DNA from: Streptomyces sp. NBC_01669
Lineage (GTDB): Bacteria > Actinomycetota > Actinomycetes > Streptomycetales > Streptomycetaceae
Assembly (NCBI RefSeq): GCF_026339735.1
Contig: NZ_JAPEQG010000001.1
Coordinates: 3,162,001-3,226,000, forward strand
DNA: 64,000 nucleotides
Direction: 5' to 3'
Shown: positions 10,153-22,819 of the stretch, piece by piece
Layout of the letters: each line of letters begins with the position of its first letter
Position numbering within the stretch: the stretch's first letter is position 1
Position numbers and translations under genes: made by a program
The notes under the pieces: generated by a model
Told to the model about the DNA's origin: nothing
Database searches by the model: none
Seen by the model: only the letters and a program-made list of their open reading frames with translations

Positions 10153-10262
10153 GAGTGGCTCCTCGGGTCACCACCCGGCCGTTGGAGCCGGGTGTTGGGT
10201 CAATTCTACGGGGCGTGGTGAGGGGGACGGGACGCACCCGCCCCCCTCGGTGAGCCATGGGC

Positions 10263-12619
<2,357 letters not shown>

Positions 12620-12622
12620 CGA

Positions 12623-14194
12623 TCAGCCCTCGCCCAGAAGCTTGCCGTCCGAGGTCTCGAACTGCTGCTTGAAGGCGGCGACCGCGTCGGCAACCGACTG
12701 CAGCGTGTCGTCGGACATCTTGGCGCCCTCGGCGATGCTGGTCAGGAGGTCCTTGCGCTCGCGGCGCAGGTACTCCAGCAGCTCGCTCTCGAAGCGACGG
12801 ATGTCCTCGACCGGGACGTCGTCCATCTTGCCGGTGGTGCCGGCCCAGATGGAGACGACCTGCTCCTCGACCGGGTACGGGTTGTACTGCGGCTGCTTCA
12901 GCAGCTCGACCATGCGCTTACCGCGCTCCAGCGACGCCTTCGAGGCCGCGTCCAGGTCGGAACCGAAGGCGGCGAACGCCTCCAGCTCGCGGTACTGGGC
13001 GAGGTCGACACGGAGACGGCCGGAGACCTGGCGCATCGCCTTGTGCTGGGCGGAGCCACCGACACGGGAGACCGAGATGCCGACGTTCAGGGCCGGACGC
13101 TGGCCGGCGTTGAACAGGTCGGACTCCAGGAAGCACTGGCCGTCGGTGATGGAGATGACGTTGGTCGGGATGAACGCCGACACGTCGTTCGCCTTGGTCT
13201 CGACGATCGGGAGGCCCGTCATCGAACCGGCGCCCATCTCGTCGGAGAGCTTCGCGCAGCGCTCCAGCAGACGCGAGTGGAGGTAGAAGACGTCGCCCGG
13301 GTAGGCCTCACGGCCCGGCGGACGGCGCAGCAGCAGCGACACGGCGCGGTAGGCGTCGGCCTGCTTCGAGAGGTCGTCGAAGATGATCAGGACGTGCTTG
13401 CCCTGGTACATCCAGTGCTGACCGATGGCCGAACCGGTGTACGGCGCAAGGTACTTGAAGCCGGCCGGGTCGGACGCCGGGGCGGCGACGATGGTCGTGT
13501 ACTCGAGCGCGCCGGCCTCTTCCAGGGCACCGCGCACGGAGGCGATGGTGGAGCCCTTCTGACCGATGGCGACGTAGATGCAGCGCACCTGCTTCTTCAC
13601 GTCGCCCGAGCGCCAGTTGTCGCGCTGGTTGATGATCGTGTCGACGGCCAGAGCGGTCTTACCGGTCTGACGGTCACCAATGATCAGCTGACGCTGGCCG
13701 CGGCCGATCGGCACCATGGCGTCGACGGCCTTGTAGCCGGTCTGCATCGGCTCGTGCACCGACTTACGGACCATGACGCCAGGGGCCTGCAGCTCGAGGG
13801 CGCGGCGGCTGTCGGTCGCGATCTCGCCGAGACCGTCGATCGGGTTGCCGAGCGGGTCGACGACGCGACCGAGGTAACCCTCGCCGACGCCGACGGAGAG
13901 CACCTCACCGGTGCGCTGCACCGGCTGGCCCTCCTCGATTCCGCTGAACTCGCCGAGAACGATCGCACCGATCTCGCGCTCCTCGAGGTTGAGGGCGAGA
14001 CCGAGGGTTCCGTCCTCGAACTTCAGCAGCTCGTTCGCCATGGCCGAGGGAAGACCCTCGACCTTCGCGATGCCGTCGCCGGCAACGCTGACCGTACCGA
14101 CCTCCTCGCGCGAGGCCGCGTCCGGCTTGTACGACTGGACAAAGTTCTCCAGCGCGTCCCGGATCTCCTCCGGCCGGATCGTGAGCTCCGCCAT
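12623..14194 (-). CDS. atpA: ATP synthase F1 alpha subunit
   Basis: The 523-residue non-catalytic nucleotide-binding subunit has P-loop GDRQTGKT at residues 173-180 and family segments [11 protein letters not shown] and GIRPALNVG-like ([16 protein letters not shown]). The start [10 protein letters not shown] at 14194 fits all alpha subunits. An open frame runs on upstream to 14395, but that part has no similarity to alpha and overlaps atpH, so it is rejected. The C-terminal extension after [14 protein letters not shown] is typical of actinobacteria. Confidence 0.98.
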   Translation of the reverse strand: MAELTIRPEEIRDALENFVQSYKPDAASREEVGTVSVAGDGIAKVEGLPSAMANELLKFEDGTLGLALNLEEREIGAIVLGEFSGIEEGQPVQRTGEVLSVGVGEGYLGRVVDPLGNPIDGLGEIATDSRRALELQAPGVMVRKSVHEPMQTGYKAVDAMVPIGRGQRQLIIGDRQTGKTALAVDTIINQRDNWRSGDVKKQVRCIYVAIGQKGSTIASVRGALEEAGALEYTTIVAAPASDPAGFKYLAPYTGSAIGQHWMYQGKHVLIIFDDLSKQADAYRAVSLLLRRPPGREAYPGDVFYLHSRLLERCAKLSDEMGAGSMTGLPIVETKANDVSAFIPTNVISITDGQCFLESDLFNAGQRPALNVGISVSRVGGSAQHKAMRQVSGRLRVDLAQYRELEAFAAFGSDLDAASKASLERGKRMVELLKQPQYNPYPVEEQVVSIWAGTTGKMDDVPVEDIRRFESELLEYLRRERKDLLTSIAEGAKMSDDTLQSVADAVAAFKQQFETSDGKLLGEG

Positions 14195-14241
14195 CTGGGT
14201 TCCCTGCTCTCCTTGTTGGGCCCGAAGTTTCTTAAGGGGGT

Positions 14242-14259
14242 CTGGGGGCCGACCCCCAG
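14242..14259 (-). promoter_or_regulatory. Stem-loop in the atpH-atpA gap
   Basis: CTGGGGG pairs with CCCCCAG across a 4-nt loop, 48 nt before the atpA start, in the largest gap inside the atp operon (133 nt). It may tune mRNA stability or the higher F1 alpha dosage. No direct evidence of function is visible. Confidence 0.4.
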
Positions 14260-14327
14260 GAATCTTCTGCAATTTCTGCACGGCCCAACCGGGCCGCTGG
14301 TCTTGCTTGTTCTGTTGCTGCGCTGTG

Positions 14328-15143
14328 TCAGCCGGCCATACGGCGGGACACCTCGTCGAGGCGCTCCGCGACGCTGCCGTTGATGATCTCGTCACCGACC
14401 CGCACCGCGATCCCGCCGAGGACCGTCGGGTCCACGTCGAGGTTCAGGTGCATCGGCCGACCGTAGATCGCCGCCAGTGCGGCGCCGAGGCGCTGCTTCT
14501 GCTGATCGCTCAGCGGCACTGCCGACGTGACCACGGCGACCATGCGGTCCCGGCGCTCCGCGGCAAGCTTGGAGAGGGACTCGAGTCCCGCTTCCAGGCT
14601 ACGTCCCCGGGGCTGGGTCACAAGCCGCACGACGAGGCGCTCGGTGGTGGGCCGTGCCTTGCCGCCGAGCAGGCTGCGCAGCAGCTCAGACTTGGCAGCG
14701 GCGGACGCGGACCGGTTGGTGAGCGCGGCGCGCAGCTCCTTGTCGGAGGCGACGATCCGGCCGAACCGGAAGAGCTCGTCCTCGACGTCGTCGAGATCCC
14801 CGCTGCGCTGGGCTGCGGTGAGATCTGCGGTACTCGCCAGTTCCTCGACCGAGTCGACCAGGTCACGCGACTGCGACCAGCGGGAGCGGACCATGCCGGA
14901 GATCAGGTCGACGGTCTCGCCGCCCACCTGGCCGCGCAGCAGTCGTCCGGCCAGCTCCGCCTTGGCCTCGGCGCCCTGCGACGGGTCGGTGAGGACCCGC
15001 CGCAGTGAGACCTCGCGCTGGAGCAGCGCCGTGACAGCGGCCAGCTCCTCGGCGAGCTTCGCCGCGTCGACCGACGTGTTGTCGGTCAGCGCGTCGAGAC
15101 GCTCACGTGCGGCAGCCAGTGCCTCGCGGCTCGCGCCGTTCAT
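14328..15143 (-). CDS. atpH: ATP synthase F1 delta subunit
   Basis: The 271-residue protein is longer than the roughly 180-residue E. coli delta, as expected for actinobacteria, whose delta carries an N-terminal extension. The C-terminal half has the delta/OSCP signature ([20 protein letters not shown], then [20 protein letters not shown]). It joins the peripheral b-subunit stalk to the top of F1. Its ATG overlaps the atpF stop region by 4 nt (15140-15143). Confidence 0.96.
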   Translation of the reverse strand: MNGASREALAAARERLDALTDNTSVDAAKLAEELAAVTALLQREVSLRRVLTDPSQGAEAKAELAGRLLRGQVGGETVDLISGMVRSRWSQSRDLVDSVEELASTADLTAAQRSGDLDDVEDELFRFGRIVASDKELRAALTNRSASAAAKSELLRSLLGGKARPTTERLVVRLVTQPRGRSLEAGLESLSKLAAERRDRMVAVVTSAVPLSDQQKQRLGAALAAIYGRPMHLNLDVDPTVLGGIAVRVGDEIINGSVAERLDEVSRRMAG

Positions 15144-15685
15144 CGGACGGCCTCGGCCTTCGCCTCGAGCTCGTCGAGGAAACGGTCGATGGTGCGGCTC
15201 TGCCGGGCGTGGTCCTCGAGGGACTCGCCGACGAGCTTGCCGGCCAGGTCGGTGGCGAGCTTGCCCACGTCCTGACGCAGCGCGGAAGCCGCGGCCTTGC
15301 GGTCGGCCTCGATCTGGGCGTGGCCGGCAGCGATGATCTCCTCGCGCTGCCGCTGGCCTTCCGCCCGCATCTCCTGCAGGATCACGGCGCCCTGCTCCTG
15401 AGCCTCCTGGCGCAGGCGCGCGGCCTCGTGGCGGGCCTCGGCGAGCTGAGCCTTGTACTGCTCGAGCACGCTCTGGGCCTCGGTCTGGGCCGCATCGGCC
15501 TTCTCGATACCGCCTTCGATGGCCTCGCGGCGCTCGTCCAGAACCTTGTTGATGTTCGGGAGGAGCTTCTTGGCGAGGAAGCCGAAGACGATGACGAAGG
15601 CGATCAGACCGATGACGAGCTCAGGGATCGGCGGAACGAGCGGATTCTCAGGCTTTTCCGCCGCGAGCTGAACCAGGGGGTTCAC
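15140..15685 (-). CDS. atpF: ATP synthase Fo b subunit
   Basis: The 181-residue peripheral stalk protein has one membrane helix (ELVIGLIAFVIVFGFLAKKL, residues 23-42) followed by a long charged helix that dimerises. The start is a GTG at 15685, preceded by AAAGG at normal spacing; the ATG two bases upstream is out of frame. A 38-nt gap separates it from atpE. Confidence 0.96.
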   Translation of the reverse strand: MNPLVQLAAEKPENPLVPPIPELVIGLIAFVIVFGFLAKKLLPNINKVLDERREAIEGGIEKADAAQTEAQSVLEQYKAQLAEARHEAARLRQEAQEQGAVILQEMRAEGQRQREEIIAAGHAQIEADRKAAASALRQDVGKLATDLAGKLVGESLEDHARQSRTIDRFLDELEAKAEAVR

Positions 15686-15723
15686 ATCAGTGCCTTTCGT
15701 CGGAACGGACTAGTCGCAGTTCG

Positions 15724-16023
<300 letters not shown>

Positions 16024-16845
16024 TCAGTGGTGCTCGGCGACAGCGCCCTGAATGAAGCTGCACGCCAGGAGCACGAAGACGTACGCCTGAACAGCCTGGA
16101 TGAACAGCTCGAAGGCGGTCATCACGATGACCATCACGAACGAGACACCCGCGTAGGCGATACCGATGCCGTTCAGCAGGTACCAGCTGGCGATGGTGAA
16201 GAGGAGCAGCAGCGTGTGACCGGCGAACATGTTCGCGAAGAGTCGGACCGCGTGCGTGAAGGGCCGGACCAGGACGTTCGAGAAGAACTCGATGACCATG
16301 ACCAGCGGCAGCACCGGGCCGAGCGACTTGTCGTAGCCCGTCAGGTTCTTGAAGCCGCCGACGAAACCGTGGCGCTTGAAGGTGATGCTCATCCAGAGGA
16401 CGTAGACGATCGCCGCCAGGCCCGCCGGGTACGCGATGATCGACGTCACCGGGAACTGGGCGAGCGGGATGATCGACCAGAGGTTCATCATCCAGACGAA
16501 GAAGAAGATCGACACCATCAGCGGGACGTACTTCTCGCCCTCGCGCTTGCCGAGCGTCTCGTAGACGATGCCGCGGCGGACGAAGTCGTAACCGGCCTCG
16601 GCGACCATCTGCAGCTTGCCCGGGACGACCTTCGGCTTACGGAAGGCGGCCCAGAAGAAGCCGACGATGATGACCGTACCGAGGAGCGCCAGCAGCATCG
16701 TCTTGTTGAAGTAGACGTTACTGTCCGCGTCACCGAAGATCGGCTCGAACAGGAAAGAGTGCAAGCCAGGACCCGGGAAACCACAACCGGAGAAGATGTG
16801 GCAATCGGTCTCGAAGGCGAGCACCTGTGTCGGGTCAGCACTCAC
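16024..16845 (-). CDS. atpB: ATP synthase Fo a subunit
   Basis: The 273-residue proton-channel subunit has five or six membrane helices. The essential Arg is in the segment FTHAVRLFANMFAGH, a family signature, and the C-terminal helix contains the conserved polar residues ELFIQAVQAYVF. The start is the GTG at 16845, which has GAAGGAG 6 nt upstream; the frame runs on to 16881 without a ribosome site. Confidence 0.96.
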   Translation of the reverse strand: MSADPTQVLAFETDCHIFSGCGFPGPGLHSFLFEPIFGDADSNVYFNKTMLLALLGTVIIVGFFWAAFRKPKVVPGKLQMVAEAGYDFVRRGIVYETLGKREGEKYVPLMVSIFFFVWMMNLWSIIPLAQFPVTSIIAYPAGLAAIVYVLWMSITFKRHGFVGGFKNLTGYDKSLGPVLPLVMVIEFFSNVLVRPFTHAVRLFANMFAGHTLLLLFTIASWYLLNGIGIAYAGVSFVMVIVMTAFELFIQAVQAYVFVLLACSFIQGAVAEHH

Positions 16846-17070
16846 CGCGGGCTCCTTCAGCGTGGCGCATAGGTACGGCAACCTCGTTGTGTCGGCGCGG
16901 CGCGCAGCCGCGGTTCGGCACTGGACTGGTGTTACGGATGTGTGAGCGGCAGTCAGGCATTGAGCCTCGCGATCGAGCAGGCGTCAGCTCACATGCCCGC
17001 GCCCGCAGTGCCGCAGTTGGAACCGGACGATAGCAGGGTCTCGAACCTGCACTTATTCCGCCCCTACCCT

Positions 17071-17508
17071 TCACGCCTTCGGGCCCGTGTTCGTGGGCTT
17101 GTCGCCCTGGTCGGACTCGGGCTCGACGTAAAGGATCTTGGCCTTCATATGCGCACGCGCCTGTGCGCCGATCCACACGAGAGTCAGCGCGACCAGAGTG
17201 ATCGCGAAGGCTTTCGGGTTGAACATCGTCGTGTTCTTGAATGCGGCGACAAAGATGAACAGCAGGAGAAGCTGAGCCGTATACAGCATCAGCCCCATCG
17301 CCTGGAACAGGTGAGGCAAGGACCTGGCGGTCCGTTGCAGAACCACGAGGCCGATCCCCATGAAGAGGACCACCACGACGGTCGCAACGAGCGCCCCGAG
17401 GGCTCCCTTGCCACCGGCGACGCCACCGCTGACGGCGACGGCAACGGCGCCGGCGACAGCAGTGGGTACGGCGGCTTGAAGGAGAGTCCGGACGTCGTTG
17501 GACGGCAT
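17071..17508 (-). CDS. atpI: ATP synthase-associated AtpI-like membrane protein
   Basis: About 145 residues with four membrane segments and a short hydrophilic C-terminus. Its place as the first gene of the atp operon defines it. AtpI-type proteins assist c-ring assembly or magnesium handling. The start at 17508 (MPSNDVRTLL) has GGAG 8 nt upstream. An in-frame ATG further upstream (MTTHCPPP) is a weaker alternative. It is separated from atpB by 225 nt, which contains no other gene. Confidence 0.88.
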   Translation of the reverse strand: MPSNDVRTLLQAAVPTAVAGAVAVAVSGGVAGGKGALGALVATVVVVLFMGIGLVVLQRTARSLPHLFQAMGLMLYTAQLLLLFIFVAAFKNTTMFNPKAFAITLVALTLVWIGAQARAHMKAKILYVEPESDQGDKPTNTGPKA

Positions 17509-17632
17509 GGCGGCAGCTCCGCTTGCAGGGGGTGGGCAGTGTGTCGTCATGGACGAGCGTAGGCCCGGTCCGAGTCGATACCTCGGGCCAATGGACCGTC
17601 TCACTAGGGTCCTTCGGCCGTGTCACCGGGCT

Positions 17633-17650
17633 TAGTGAACGGTATCACAA
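17633..17650 (-). promoter_or_regulatory. Candidate Rex operator upstream of atpI
   Basis: Read on the minus strand, TTGTGATACCGTTCACTA matches 14 of 18 positions of the Streptomyces Rex site (TTGTGAACGCGTTCACAA), including the TTGTGA and TTCAC half-sites. It is 125 nt upstream of the atpI start, within the only promoter-sized gap before the operon. Rex is the NADH-sensing repressor of respiratory genes. Confidence 0.6.
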
Positions 17651-17684
17651 ACTATTTGATGAGGTCTTTACCAAGAAAGTGTGC

Positions 17685-17726
17685 TTGCTGTCACACGTGA
17701 GAGTTAATCCGCGCGTGTGAGCAAGA
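17685..17726. repeat. Long imperfect inverted repeat, upstream of atpI
   Basis: The arms CTTGCTGTCACACG and CGTGTGAGCAAG pair over 12 bases with a 2-nt bulge and a 16-nt AT-richer centre. It lies between the TagO-like stop and the Rex-like site. It could be an operator or the terminator of the upstream gene. Confidence 0.4.
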
Positions 17727-17769
17727 CAACTCAATACCCTGTCCGGTATTGCCCCCGATGTCCGAATCG

Positions 17770-19143
17770 TCAGCGGGCGGAATCAGCCTTACGACTTTCC
17801 GAGGAACGCGAACGGGGTCCGATCGCGGTCGCCCCGTTGACGCCGGAGACGCCGACGACGACACGTGCCGGCTCCCGCGGCTCGTGCTCGTCCTGCCCCA
17901 TCTGCGGTTCCTGGGGCTCCTGTTGTGCCTCGTACGCGGCTGAGGACCTCTTGCCCCGCCGGTCCCAGCGGCGGTAGCGGGGCGGCACGAAGCGCTCCGC
18001 CCAGCGCGGGGCGCGCGGTGTGAAGCGGGGCATCAGCAGCAGGACCAGACCCACCGCGCTCAGCCCCATGACCACCAGCACGATCCACAGAGACGCCGAG
18101 TGCACCGAGTAGCCGACCGCACCGAAGGCGATCAGGGCCGACCAGAAGTACATGATCAGCACGGCCCTGCTGTGCGAATGGCCGATCTCCAGCAGCCGGT
18201 GGTGCAGATGGCCGCGGTCCGCGGCGAACGGCGACTGGCCCTTCCAGGTGCGCCGGACGATCGCCAGCACCAGGTCCGCGGCCGGGATCGCGATGATCGT
18301 CAGCGGCAGCAGCAGCGGAATGAAGACCGGCAGCATCGCGTGCGTGGCCTCTCGCTCACTGCCCGCGAAGAGCTTCATCGCGTCCGGATCGACCTGCCCC
18401 GTGACAGAAATCGCACCGGCGGCCAGCACGAGACCGATCAGCATCGAGCCGGAGTCACCCATGAAGATCCGGGCGGGATGCATGTTGTGCGGCAGGAAGC
18501 CGAGGCACATGCCCATCAGGATCGCCGTGAAGAGAGTCGCGGGGGCGGCCGCCTCGATCATGTGCCCGTACCAGAGCCGGTACGTGTAGAGGAAGAACGC
18601 GGCGGAGGCGATGCACACCATGCCGGCCGCCAGACCGTCCAGGCCGTCGACGAAGTTCACCGCGTTGATCGTGATGACGACCAGCGCGACGGTGAGCAGC
18701 GTGCCCTGCCACTGGGTGAGCGCGACCGTGCCGATGCCGGGGATCGGCAGCCACAGGATCGTCAGACCCTGGATGACCATGACCGCGGCGGCGATCATCT
18801 GCCCGCCGAGCTTGATCAGCGCATCGATCTCGAACTTGTCGTCGAGGACGCCGATCAGCCAGATCAGCGCGGCGCCGGAGAGCAGCGCCCGCGGTTCGCT
18901 GGAGAGCTGGAACACACCGTCGAGGTTGTACAGATGGGCCGCGACGATCAGTCCGGCGCACAGCCCGCCGAACATGGCGATGCCACCGAGCCTCGGTGTC
19001 GGTTCTCGGTGGACGTCACGCGCACGGATCGCGGGCATCGCCCCGACCGCGATGGCGAACTTCCGCACCGGGCCGGTGAGCAGATAGGTCACCGCGGCCG
19101 TGACACAGAGTGTCAGCAAGTAATCACGCACGGGCTGCCCCAC
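17770..19143 (-). CDS. TagO/WecA-like undecaprenyl-phosphate GlcNAc-1-P transferase
   Basis: The 457-residue polytopic membrane protein of the MraY/WecA/TagO superfamily has about 11 membrane segments. The cytoplasmic loop motifs are all present: DGLDGLAAG (Asp-rich metal site), FMGDSGSMLIG, and the HLHHRLLEIGHSH His-rich loop near residue 345 that marks the WecA/TagO branch rather than MraY. It attaches a sugar-1-phosphate to the lipid carrier, starting teichoic-acid or arabinogalactan-type polymers. The C-terminal 80 residues are Arg-, Pro- and Glu-rich and cytoplasmic. It precedes the atp operon. Confidence 0.92.
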   Translation of the reverse strand: MGQPVRDYLLTLCVTAAVTYLLTGPVRKFAIAVGAMPAIRARDVHREPTPRLGGIAMFGGLCAGLIVAAHLYNLDGVFQLSSEPRALLSGAALIWLIGVLDDKFEIDALIKLGGQMIAAAVMVIQGLTILWLPIPGIGTVALTQWQGTLLTVALVVITINAVNFVDGLDGLAAGMVCIASAAFFLYTYRLWYGHMIEAAAPATLFTAILMGMCLGFLPHNMHPARIFMGDSGSMLIGLVLAAGAISVTGQVDPDAMKLFAGSEREATHAMLPVFIPLLLPLTIIAIPAADLVLAIVRRTWKGQSPFAADRGHLHHRLLEIGHSHSRAVLIMYFWSALIAFGAVGYSVHSASLWIVLVVMGLSAVGLVLLLMPRFTPRAPRWAERFVPPRYRRWDRRGKRSSAAYEAQQEPQEPQMGQDEHEPREPARVVVGVSGVNGATAIGPRSRSSESRKADSAR

Positions 19144-19235
19144 AGATATCGCCGGCCATCTCAGCCCACACCTTAACTACGTCGGCCTCATGGTTGAGGA
19201 CACGGAGGTACGGGTGATGGTTGCATGGGCCGCGT

Positions 19236-20501
<1,266 letters not shown>

Positions 20502-20583
20502 CTGACGGCTCCGGGCCTGGGGAGGGTTGGCGTCGGATCCAATGTAGGCCGGTACGGGTGCGCGCGCCCGCTGCCCGGGCGCG

Positions 20584-21225
20584 TCAGTGCGGGGCCGGTA
20601 CGCCCGTCAGGGCGGTGACCACCGGGTCGAGCGCCTGGTTGATCTCGTCGCCGATGGAACGGAAGAACGTGATCGGGGCGCCGTACGGGTCGTAGACCTC
20701 GTCCGCCTCGGCGGTGGGGGCCAGCAGCCAGCCGCGCAGCGCGGCGGCCGCACGGACCAGCGCACGGGCGCGTTCGACGACGCCCTCGTCGCGCGCGTCG
20801 GGCAGCGTCGCGGGGTCTATGGCCCGGACCAGCCGGGTGAATTCCTTGAGCGTGAACGTCCTCAGGCCGGCCGAGTGACCCATCGAGATCACCTGGGCGC
20901 GATGGTCCCGGGTGGCGGTCAGGACGAGGTCGGCGCGGATCACGTGCTCGTCGAGGAGCTCGCGGCCGACGAAGCCGGTGGCATCGGCGCCGAAGTCGGC
21001 GAGGACGATCTCGGCGTTGGCCTCCATCGGGGCGCCTTCGTGCCCCCAGGTGCCCGCGCTCTCCACGATCAGGCCGCCGCTGAGCGGGTCGCCGAGCCGG
21101 TCCACCAGGGCATGGCGGGTCAGCCGCTCGGTGATCGGCGAGCGGCAGACATTGCCGGTGCTGACGTGGAGGATGCGGAAGGTGTCGGTCCGCCCCGCTA
21201 TGCCACGCCCCTCAGGGGCGGTCAA
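20584..21225 (-). CDS. LMW protein-tyrosine-phosphatase-like protein, nucleophile Cys replaced by Ser
   Basis: The 213-residue protein has the low-molecular-weight PTP fold: a P-loop HVSTGNVCRSPITERL near residues 20-35 and the general-acid motif DPYG at D179. In active enzymes the loop reads C-x-G-N-x-C-R-S and the first Cys is the nucleophile. Here that position is Ser22, while C27, R28 and S29 are kept. It is therefore likely a phosphate-binding pseudo-phosphatase. The start is a TTG that overlaps the sua5 stop, with GAGGTG upstream. It is longer than the usual 150-160 residues. Confidence 0.8.
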   Translation of the reverse strand: MTAPEGRGIAGRTDTFRILHVSTGNVCRSPITERLTRHALVDRLGDPLSGGLIVESAGTWGHEGAPMEANAEIVLADFGADATGFVGRELLDEHVIRADLVLTATRDHRAQVISMGHSAGLRTFTLKEFTRLVRAIDPATLPDARDEGVVERARALVRAAAALRGWLLAPTAEADEVYDPYGAPITFFRSIGDEINQALDPVVTALTGVPAPH

Positions 21226-21869
21226 TTGGCCACCTCGAGGTCTGGTACCACCTTGCGGAGTTCCTCGACGGAGAGGGCTCCGGCCCGCAGCAGGACCGGG
21301 ACCTTGCCGGTGACGTCGACGATCGAGGACGGCACGATGCCGGGCGTCGGGCCGCCGTCGAGGTAGACGGAGACCGAGTCGCCGAGCATCTCCTGGGCGG
21401 CGTCGCAGTCCTCGGGAGCCGGGTGTCCGGTGAGGTTGGCGCTGGAGACGGCCATCGGGCCGACCTCGGTGAGCAGTTCGATGGCGACCGGGTGCAGCGG
21501 CATCCGGATGGCGACGGTGCCGCGGGTGTCGCCGAGGTCCCACTGGAGCGAGGGCTGGTGCTTGGCGACGAGCGTGAGGGCTCCCGGCCAGAAGGCGTCG
21601 ACGAGCTCCCAGGCCTGCTCGGAGAAGTCCGTGACGAGGCCGTGCAGGGTGTTCGGGGAGCCGATCAGGACAGGGGTCGGCATGTTACGGCCGCGGCCCT
21701 TGGCGTCGAGCAGGTCGGCGACGCCCTCGGAACTGAAGGCGTCGGCACCGATCCCGTACACGGTGTCGGTGGGCAGCACGACCAGTTCTCCGCGGCGGAC
21801 GGCGGACGCGGCTTCACGCAGACCCGTCGTACGGTCGGTCGCGTCGTTGCAGTCGTATCGCCGTGCCAT
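21222..21869 (-). CDS. L-threonylcarbamoyladenylate synthase (Sua5/YciO/YrdC)
   Basis: The 215-residue enzyme makes threonylcarbamoyl-AMP from threonine, bicarbonate and ATP for t6A37 tRNA modification. Family motifs include VVLPTDTVYGIGADAF near residue 32, KGRGRNMPTPVL in the nucleotide loop, and the MAVSSANLTGHPAPEDC segment. It is the short form without the Sua5 C-terminal extension. It overlaps the next gene by 3 nt and lies 64 nt after prmC. Confidence 0.94.
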   Translation of the reverse strand: MARRYDCNDATDRTTGLREAASAVRRGELVVLPTDTVYGIGADAFSSEGVADLLDAKGRGRNMPTPVLIGSPNTLHGLVTDFSEQAWELVDAFWPGALTLVAKHQPSLQWDLGDTRGTVAIRMPLHPVAIELLTEVGPMAVSSANLTGHPAPEDCDAAQEMLGDSVSVYLDGGPTPGIVPSSIVDVTGKVPVLLRAGALSVEELRKVVPDLEVAN

Positions 21870-21933
21870 CAGCCGGCCTCCTCAAGCATGTACGGGTATG
21901 ACGGGTACGGGTCGTGCGGGTGCGGGGCGCCGG

Positions 21934-22779
21934 TCACGGCATGGCCTTGCGGGCCGTCGCGAACCGGGGCCGTCGGTTCAGATCGGGGTGGTCGGCCGCG
22001 TCGGCCCAGCCCCGCTCCTCGGTGAAGATCCACGGCACCTGGCCGCCCTGGGTGTCGGCGTGCTCGATGACGACGAGGCCACCGGGGCGCAGCAGGCGGT
22101 GCGCGGTGCGTTCGATGCCGCGGATGGTGTCGAGGCCGTCCTCGCCGGAGAAGAGCGCCATCTCCGGATCGTGGTCACGGGCCTCGGGTGCCACGTACTC
22201 CCACTCGGTGAGCGGGATGTACGGCGGGTTGGAGATCACCAGGTCGACCTGGCCGTCGAGCTCGGGAAGGGCCGTCAGAGCGTCTCCGCGGTGCACGGTG
22301 ACCCGAGACCCCTCGGCGTTCTTCCGCGTCCATCTGAGGGCGTCCTCGGAGAGCTCCACGGCGTGCACGCGCGAGCGCGGCACCTCCTGGGCCATGGCGA
22401 GGGCGATGGCGCCCGATCCCGCGCACAGGTCGACGATCAGCGGCTCGACGACATCCATCGCGCGGACGGCGTCTATCGCCCAGCCGACGACCGACTCGGT
22501 CTCCGGGCGGGGCACGAAGACACCGGGGCCGACCTGGAGCTCCAGGTAGCGGAAGAAGGCGCGGCCGGTGATGTGCTGGAGCGGTTCGCGGGCCTCGCGG
22601 CGGGCGATGGCCTCCCAGTACCGGGCGTCGAAGTCCTCGTCCGGCACCTGGTGCAGCTCGCCCCGCTTGACGCCGTGCACGAACGCGGCGAGTTCCTCCG
22701 CGTCGAATCGCGGCGAGGGTACACCGGCGTCGGCCAGCCGCTGGGTGGCCTGGGCCACCTCGGCGAGCAGCAGGTTCAT
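21934..22779 (-). CDS. prmC: Release factor glutamine methyltransferase
   Basis: The 281-residue SAM-dependent enzyme methylates the Gln of the GGQ motif in release factors, including RF1 encoded just upstream. The substrate-binding motif is NPPYIPL (preceded by DLVIS) and the SAM-binding loop is LCAGSGAIALAMA. The N-terminal helical domain begins MNLLLAEVAQATQRL. The ATG at 22779 has GGAG at 7-nt spacing. The frame continues to 22860 but overlaps prfA and is rejected. Confidence 0.96.
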   Translation of the reverse strand: MNLLLAEVAQATQRLADAGVPSPRFDAEELAAFVHGVKRGELHQVPDEDFDARYWEAIARREAREPLQHITGRAFFRYLELQVGPGVFVPRPETESVVGWAIDAVRAMDVVEPLIVDLCAGSGAIALAMAQEVPRSRVHAVELSEDALRWTRKNAEGSRVTVHRGDALTALPELDGQVDLVISNPPYIPLTEWEYVAPEARDHDPEMALFSGEDGLDTIRGIERTAHRLLRPGGLVVIEHADTQGGQVPWIFTEERGWADAADHPDLNRRPRFATARKAMP

Positions 22780-22819
22780 CGCGGTTCTCCGTACGGGTTT
22801 ACGGGCGGGGCGGGCGTTC

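Noticed and set aside
12623..14395. 590-codon open frame for atpA with a 67-residue N-terminal extension
   Set aside because: The extension has no similarity to alpha subunits and overlaps the atpH gene; [10 protein letters not shown] at 14194 is the family start.
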